Assembly (NCBI GenBank): GCA_030037175.1
Contig: JASHRV010000009.1
Location: 1 to 39,736 of the forward strand
DNA length: 39,736 nt
Direction of reading: 5' to 3'
Source of the DNA: Acetobacteraceae bacterium
GTDB taxonomy: Bacteria > Pseudomonadota > Alphaproteobacteria > Acetobacterales > Acetobacteraceae
The first letter of the stretch is position 1. Each line of letters starts with the position of its first letter. Made by a program: the position numbers and the translations under genes. Positions 35,522 to 39,736 of this stretch are shown in pieces. Under the pieces are notes generated by a model. The model worked only from the letters and a program-made list of their open reading frames with translations, was not told the origin of the DNA and made no database searches.

Positions 35522-36535
35522 ATGAAGGGGCTCCGCAGACGAACGCTGGTCAAGGCCGCCGCCGCTTCGCCTTTCGCCTTCGCCATTCTCCGCTCGCGGG
35601 CTGAGGCGGCGGAGTTCGTCTTCAAGTTCGGCAACAATGTCCCGGACAGTTATCCGCTCAATATCCGCGTCCGCCAGGCCGCGGCGCGCATCCGCAAGGA
35701 GACGGACGGCCGCTTCGATCTTCAGGTCTTCTCCAACGGCGCGCTCGGCACGGACACGGACATGCTTTCGGAGGTCCGCAGCGGCGCCATCCAGTTCTAC
35801 ACCGCCTCGGGCCTCGTCCTCTCCACCCTCGTGCCGATCACCGCGATCAATGCGCTCGGCTTCGCCTTCAAGGATTATGGCCAGGTCTGGCCGGCGATGG
35901 ACGGCAAGCTTGGGGATGTGATCCGCGCCAGGATCGATATTTCCGGCCTGCACGCGATCGACAGGATCTTCGATATCGGCTTCCGGGAGGTCACCGCGAG
36001 CACGCACCCCATCACCGATCCCGCGAGCTTCAAGGGCTTCAAGATCCGCATCCCGCCGAGCGAGCTCGGCGTTTCGATGTTCAAGGCGCTCGGCGCCGCG
36101 CCGGTGACCATCAACTTCTCGGAGGCCTATACCGCGCTTCAGACCCATGTCGTGGACGGGCAGGAGAACCCACTTTCGATCATCGACACTGCGAAGTTCT
36201 ACGAGGTCCAGAAATACGTTTCGATGACCAACCACATGTGGGACGGGTATTGGATGCTCTGCAACGGCCATGCCTGGGACGGCCTGCCCGACGATGTGCG
36301 TACGGTTGTAGCGCGCGAACTCGATCGCGCGGCGATGGAGGACCGCGCGGACATCGCAGCGCTTGACGCCTCGCTGAAGACGAAGCTTCAGTCCAAGGGC
36401 ATGATCTTCAATATACCGGACACCGCCCCCTTCCGGGAAACGCTGAAAGCGGCCGGCTTCTATGCGCAATGGCACGAGAAGTTCGGAAATGCGGCCTGGC
36501 AAGCCCTTGAATCTTATGTGGGTCCGCTCGCCTGA
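35522..36535 (+). CDS. TRAP transporter substrate-binding protein (DctP family), paralog of 29019-30032
   Basis: Shared blocks 'EAYTALQTHVVDGQENPLSII', 'KFYEVQKYVSMTNHMWDGY', 'MDGKLGDVIRARID'. Confidence 0.93.
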   Translation: MKGLRRRTLVKAAAASPFAFAILRSRAEAAEFVFKFGNNVPDSYPLNIRVRQAAARIRKETDGRFDLQVFSNGALGTDTDMLSEVRSGAIQFYTASGLVLSTLVPITAINALGFAFKDYGQVWPAMDGKLGDVIRARIDISGLHAIDRIFDIGFREVTASTHPITDPASFKGFKIRIPPSELGVSMFKALGAAPVTINFSEAYTALQTHVVDGQENPLSIIDTAKFYEVQKYVSMTNHMWDGYWMLCNGHAWDGLPDDVRTVVARELDRAAMEDRADIAALDASLKTKLQSKGMIFNIPDTAPFRETLKAAGFYAQWHEKFGNAAWQALESYVGPLA

Positions 36536-36847
36536 CCCCGCCCCGCTCGCGAAATGAAAGACGCTCCCTGGTCTTATTGTCCCCTGAGCCCGATTTATCG
36601 GCGACGCGCCCGCCGCTCGCCACGCCCGCATGCGGGACGAGAATCCGGAACCAGGCCCCGCAGGCTGGAAAGGAAGAGAAATCGAGGGAAATGAAGGGCT
36701 GCGTCGCCGCGGCGAGGCCGAGCCGTAATTGCTCACTCAGCCTCGCAAGGCGACCGCGAGAGCCGGTCTTGCCGCATATCGGGCGGCTAACCGCGCCGCG
36801 CGTTCATGGCGAGGCGACGGAAACGGGCGGTCCCGCCTCGCGGGCGG

Positions 36848-37111
36848 TTAACGCTCGATCTTGCCGTAAATATCTCGCTGGCAGTCCCAGCGCACAAGCC
36901 GCCAGCCCTCGTTCTGCATCTCGCGGACGGTGGAGCTGGAGGAAATGATCTCGCTGGCGTAGCCGCTGCCGGGATCGCATTCGATCGTCGATAGATGATC
37001 GGGGAGTGTCACGGCCTCGATGTGGCCGCCCAGAATGCCGCCGAGCTGCATCGTGACGACGAGCACGTAGGAAAGAGCAGTCACGAATCGAGCACCACCC
37101 CTGAAGCCCAT
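36848..37111 (-). CDS. Hypothetical protein with N-terminal hydrophobic segment
   Basis: 'MGFRGGARFVTALSYVLVVTMQLGGILGG...GWRLVRWDCQRDIYGKIER'; coding status uncertain. Confidence 0.4.
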   Translation of the reverse strand: MGFRGGARFVTALSYVLVVTMQLGGILGGHIEAVTLPDHLSTIECDPGSGYASEIISSSSTVREMQNEGWRLVRWDCQRDIYGKIER

Positions 37112-37318
37112 CCGAAAATTCGTCTCAGGGCGGGAAAGGTCAAGCTTGACGATCGCCGCCGCGGCCGCTTCCGCGCCATTCAGGGGAACGTGGCAGGAAC
37201 GCGAGGAAAGGCTTTGGATTCGCGGCGGTTTCGCGGGTTGGAAAAAAATTCGGTTGGACAGGTTGGACATGACGGGGGCGGGTTTGAGGTATTTTTTTAT
37301 TTAGAATCAAAGAATTGG

Positions 37319-37341
37319 GTTCCGGGGACGAGCCCCGGAAC
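37319..37341 (-). terminator. Candidate terminator of the PHA-synthase-like gene
   Basis: GTTCCGGGG-ACGAG-CCCCGGAAC inverted repeat shortly downstream of the minus-strand stop. Confidence 0.4.
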
Positions 37342-37367
37342 GGCATTTTCCGGCCTTTTCGCGCCCG

Positions 37368-38519
37368 CTACGCGCCGGCGGTTTTCGCCTTGAGCCAGGC
37401 CGCGATCTTCGGCCAGGTCTCGGCAAGGGTGCGGGTTCCCATGAAGAGGCCGATATGGCCACCCGGAACGAGAAGCTGCTCGATCTCCGCCGGCTTCGTT
37501 CCGACCAGCCCAGAAGCCGCGAAGACCTGCTCCTTCGTGGTGATGTCGTCCGTCTCGCCCGCGAGCAGGAAGAGCGGGCAATTTATGTCGTGGAGCGTGA
37601 TCCGCCGCCCCAGCGCCACGAAGCGCCCGCCGGCGAAGCGGTTCTCCCGGAAAAGGAGATTGATCGCCTGCATGTAGTAGCGGCCGGGCAGATCGATCGG
37701 GTTCTCGTACCAGCGCTCGAAGGTCTCGGTGCGCCTGAGATAGCTCGGGTCCTCGACATGCTCGTAGAGGTCGAGGAACTTGCCGAGATATTGCCGGCCG
37801 GGATGCATGTCCTTCCAGCCCGCGAGCATGGCCTGGCCGCGCATCAGCCCGCCGCCGGCGGCGACCATGTCGGCATAGAAGGAGGGCGGCAGATCATGCA
37901 CCATCTTCTTGAGCGGGCCGTCGCCGGCATTCGTGTCGATGGGCGCGCCCGCGAGGACCAGGGCGCCGATCTTGCCCGGAAAGCGCGCGGCATACATCGC
38001 CGACATCCAGCCGCCCTGGCAGAGCCCGACCAGGATCGCCCGGCCGCCGAGATCGTCCACGGCGACGTTGATCTCGGCGAGATACTTGTCGATGTCGAAG
38101 TCCTTCATCTCCTCGGTGGCCGGCTTCCAGTCCGTGACCAGAACCCGATCGAGGCCGCCCGCGCGCAGCGTCTCCACCAGGCTCTGGCCCTTGGCGTAGT
38201 CCGCGATGGTGGCGCTGTGCCCGGCATAGGGCGCATCGACGATGACGGGGAGCGGGCGGGAGGCCGCGCCTTCGCCGTTCCCGGCCGAGAAATCCCTGAG
38301 CCGCATCGTATCGAGATCGAGCGCGACCGTGTTGGGCGTTGCCCATTCGGGCGGCGGCGGGGCGGAAATCTTCTCCGCCTCGGCGATGAACTTCAGATTG
38401 TCCCGCGCGAGCTTCAGCTCCTCCTTCTCAAGCTCGATGCCGGCCGCGAGCGGCCAGAAGAACGGGACGGAGTGCTCGTGGCGCGGCTTATGGGCGGAGG
38501 ATTTCGGGTCTTTGGACAT
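37368..38519 (-). CDS. PHA synthase/depolymerase-like alpha/beta hydrolase
   Basis: 'ILVGLCQGGWMSAMYAARFPGKIGALVLAGAPID' (GxCxGG box), 'CPLFLLAGETDDITTKEQVFA', 'VPGGHIGLFMG'. Confidence 0.85.
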   Translation of the reverse strand: MSKDPKSSAHKPRHEHSVPFFWPLAAGIELEKEELKLARDNLKFIAEAEKISAPPPPEWATPNTVALDLDTMRLRDFSAGNGEGAASRPLPVIVDAPYAGHSATIADYAKGQSLVETLRAGGLDRVLVTDWKPATEEMKDFDIDKYLAEINVAVDDLGGRAILVGLCQGGWMSAMYAARFPGKIGALVLAGAPIDTNAGDGPLKKMVHDLPPSFYADMVAAGGGLMRGQAMLAGWKDMHPGRQYLGKFLDLYEHVEDPSYLRRTETFERWYENPIDLPGRYYMQAINLLFRENRFAGGRFVALGRRITLHDINCPLFLLAGETDDITTKEQVFAASGLVGTKPAEIEQLLVPGGHIGLFMGTRTLAETWPKIAAWLKAKTAGA

Positions 38520-38534
38520 GTTCGGATCTTTCTC

Positions 38535-38567
38535 GGTCAGTGGCCCGGTCAGTGGCCCGGTCAGTGG
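38535..38567. repeat. 12-bp tandem repeat (2.75 units) at the fabI 3' end
   Basis: GGTCAGTGGCCC GGTCAGTGGCCC GGTCAGTGG. Confidence 0.9.
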
Positions 38568-39343
38568 AACGCCATCCCTTCGATGTGGAAACCGGCATCG
38601 ACATAGAGGATCTCGCCGGTCACCGCCGTCATGTGATCGCTCGCGAGAGCGAGCGCGGTGCGGCCGACCTCCGAGGATTCGACCAGCCGATGCAGCGGCG
38701 CGTCGCGGAGGCTTTCGTTGAGCAGCGCATCGAAATGCTCGATGCCCGAGGCGGCGCGGGTCTGCACCGCGCCGGCGGAGATCGCGTTGACGCGGATGCG
38801 TTTGGGCCCGAGCTCATGGGCGAGATAGCGGACCGAGGATTCGAGCGCGGCCTTGACCGGGCCCATGACGTTGTAATGGTCCACGACCTTGTCCGCGCCG
38901 TAATAGGTGAGCGTGGTGAGGCTGCCGCCCTTGTCCATCAGCTTCTCGGCCAGGTGCGCCATGCGGATGAAGGAATGGCAGGAGATCAGCATGGATTCGG
39001 AGAAACCCTCGGCCGAGCAATCGGTGAGACGGCCGTGCAGATCCTCCTTCCGCGCCCAGGCGATGGAGTGGAAGAGGAAGTCGAGCCGGCCCCATTGGGT
39101 GCGGATGGCGTCGAACACCGCTTCGAGCTCCCCGGGCGCGGCGACGTTGCAGGGAAGGAAGATCGGGGCGGCGATTTGGCGCGCGAGGGGCTCGACATAG
39201 GGCTTCGCCTTGTCGTTGAGGTAGGTGACGGCGAGCTCGGCGCCGGCGCTCTGGAAATGCTGGGCGGCGGCCCAGGCGAGGCTGTGCTCGTTGGCGATGC
39301 CGACGACGAGGCCCTTGCGGCCGGCGAGGTCGAGAATTTCCAT
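38561..39343 (-). CDS. fabI: Enoyl-ACP reductase
   Basis: 'LAGRKGLVVGIANEHSLAWAAAQHF', 'LDFLFHSIAWA', 'LTTLTYYGADKVVDHYNVMGPVKAALESSVRYLAHELGPKRIRVNAISAGAVQTRAASGI'. Confidence 0.94.
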   Translation of the reverse strand: MEILDLAGRKGLVVGIANEHSLAWAAAQHFQSAGAELAVTYLNDKAKPYVEPLARQIAAPIFLPCNVAAPGELEAVFDAIRTQWGRLDFLFHSIAWARKEDLHGRLTDCSAEGFSESMLISCHSFIRMAHLAEKLMDKGGSLTTLTYYGADKVVDHYNVMGPVKAALESSVRYLAHELGPKRIRVNAISAGAVQTRAASGIEHFDALLNESLRDAPLHRLVESSEVGRTALALASDHMTAVTGEILYVDAGFHIEGMAFH

Positions 39344-39580
39344 CCGGTTTTCTCCCGTTCACGTGCGCCAGGGTATCGGGCTAGCTGTACTGGGCTTGCC
39401 GTGCGGCGATTCTGATCTCTGTCAATTCGGCGCGCGGCCGCGAGCGATAGTTTCGTGACGGTGGGCGGGCGGCGCGTGCCAGGAAACCGCCCCAGCAGCG
39501 CCACGGGGAGGCCCTTGTCCGTGCCTAGGTGATGGCGGACGGCACGCAATCCCGCGTGCGCCAATCGTTCGGGAGGACGA

Positions 39581-39736
39581 ATGACGATGCGCAGGCTCAT
39601 CATCCCCTTGCTGCTCGGCAGCATCGCGTTCAGCATGTCCGCTTGCGGCTACGACCCCGGCACGCGCGCCGTGACGGGCGGGCTTCTCGGCGCCGGGGCG
39701 GGCGCGGGCATCGCCGCGGCGACCGGCGGCAAGCCG
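39581..39736 (+). CDS. Small lipoprotein with glycine-zipper-like region (truncated by window end)
   Basis: MTMRRLIIPLLLGSIAFSMSACGYDPGTRAVTGGLLGAGAGAGIAAATGGKP; RBS GGGAGG; lipobox-like SMSAC. Confidence 0.7.
   Translation, partial: MTMRRLIIPLLLGSIAFSMSACGYDPGTRAVTGGLLGAGAGAGIAAATGGKP

Noticed and set aside
34736-36736. 666-aa minus ORF
   Set aside because: Only the C-terminal 223 aa is a GntR regulator starting at TTG 35407; the rest is antisense to the TRAP SBP.
36577-36948. 123-aa plus ORF after the second TRAP SBP
   Set aside because: No recognisable domain, biased composition, overlaps a more plausible minus-strand small ORF; coding potential unsupported.
38535-38567. Possible CRISPR array
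   Set aside because: Units are 12 bp without spacers; a simple tandem duplication. No CRISPR-like repeat-spacer pattern was seen in the window.
1-39736. tRNA/rRNA genes
   Set aside because: No recognisable tRNA cloverleaf consensus or rRNA segment was noticed by eye; a tRNAscan-SE/Infernal run would be needed to exclude them.

Overview
High-GC alphaproteobacterial chromosomal window; repeat style and gene content suggest Acetobacteraceae or a relative (inference). It reads as four blocks. (1) 1-5482: co-directional sugar/glycan-modification genes: MFS sugar porter end, RmlD-like reductase, WbuC-type cupin, GT4 glycosyltransferase, PIG-L/LmbE deacetylase, an unknown protein and a HAD phosphatase. 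(2) 5500-12560: lower-GC accessory island with a NodU/CmcH carbamoyltransferase, a PhyH dioxygenase, an FAD monooxygenase with an unexplained N-terminal region, a VOC protein, repeated IS-end-like segments and a decayed IS5-family transposase. (3) 12640-19890: carbohydrate catabolic operon with a DeoR regulator, sugar ABC importer lacking an ATPase gene, an ADP-dependent PFK/glucokinase-family kinase, a LacD/YihT-like aldolase and a GntR/UTRA regulator. (4) 20042-36535: acid-sugar/organic-acid block with a split UxaA/SuyAB-like lyase, two LysR regulators, SDR, RuBisCO-like protein, DUF1537 kinase, fused TRAP permease, two paralogous TRAP binding proteins, a Tat-exported alpha/beta hydrolase, glnA, an isocitrate/isopropylmalate-type dehydrogenase and a GntR regulator. 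The window ends with a PHA-synthase-like hydrolase, fabI and a partial lipoprotein. The most interesting signals are the ADP-kinase/aldolase operon, the RuBisCO-like/DUF1537 cluster, the SuyAB-like pair, and a near-identical AT-rich operator placed between -35 and -10 of two promoters flanking one GntR gene. All functional names come from reading motifs; no database search was run.
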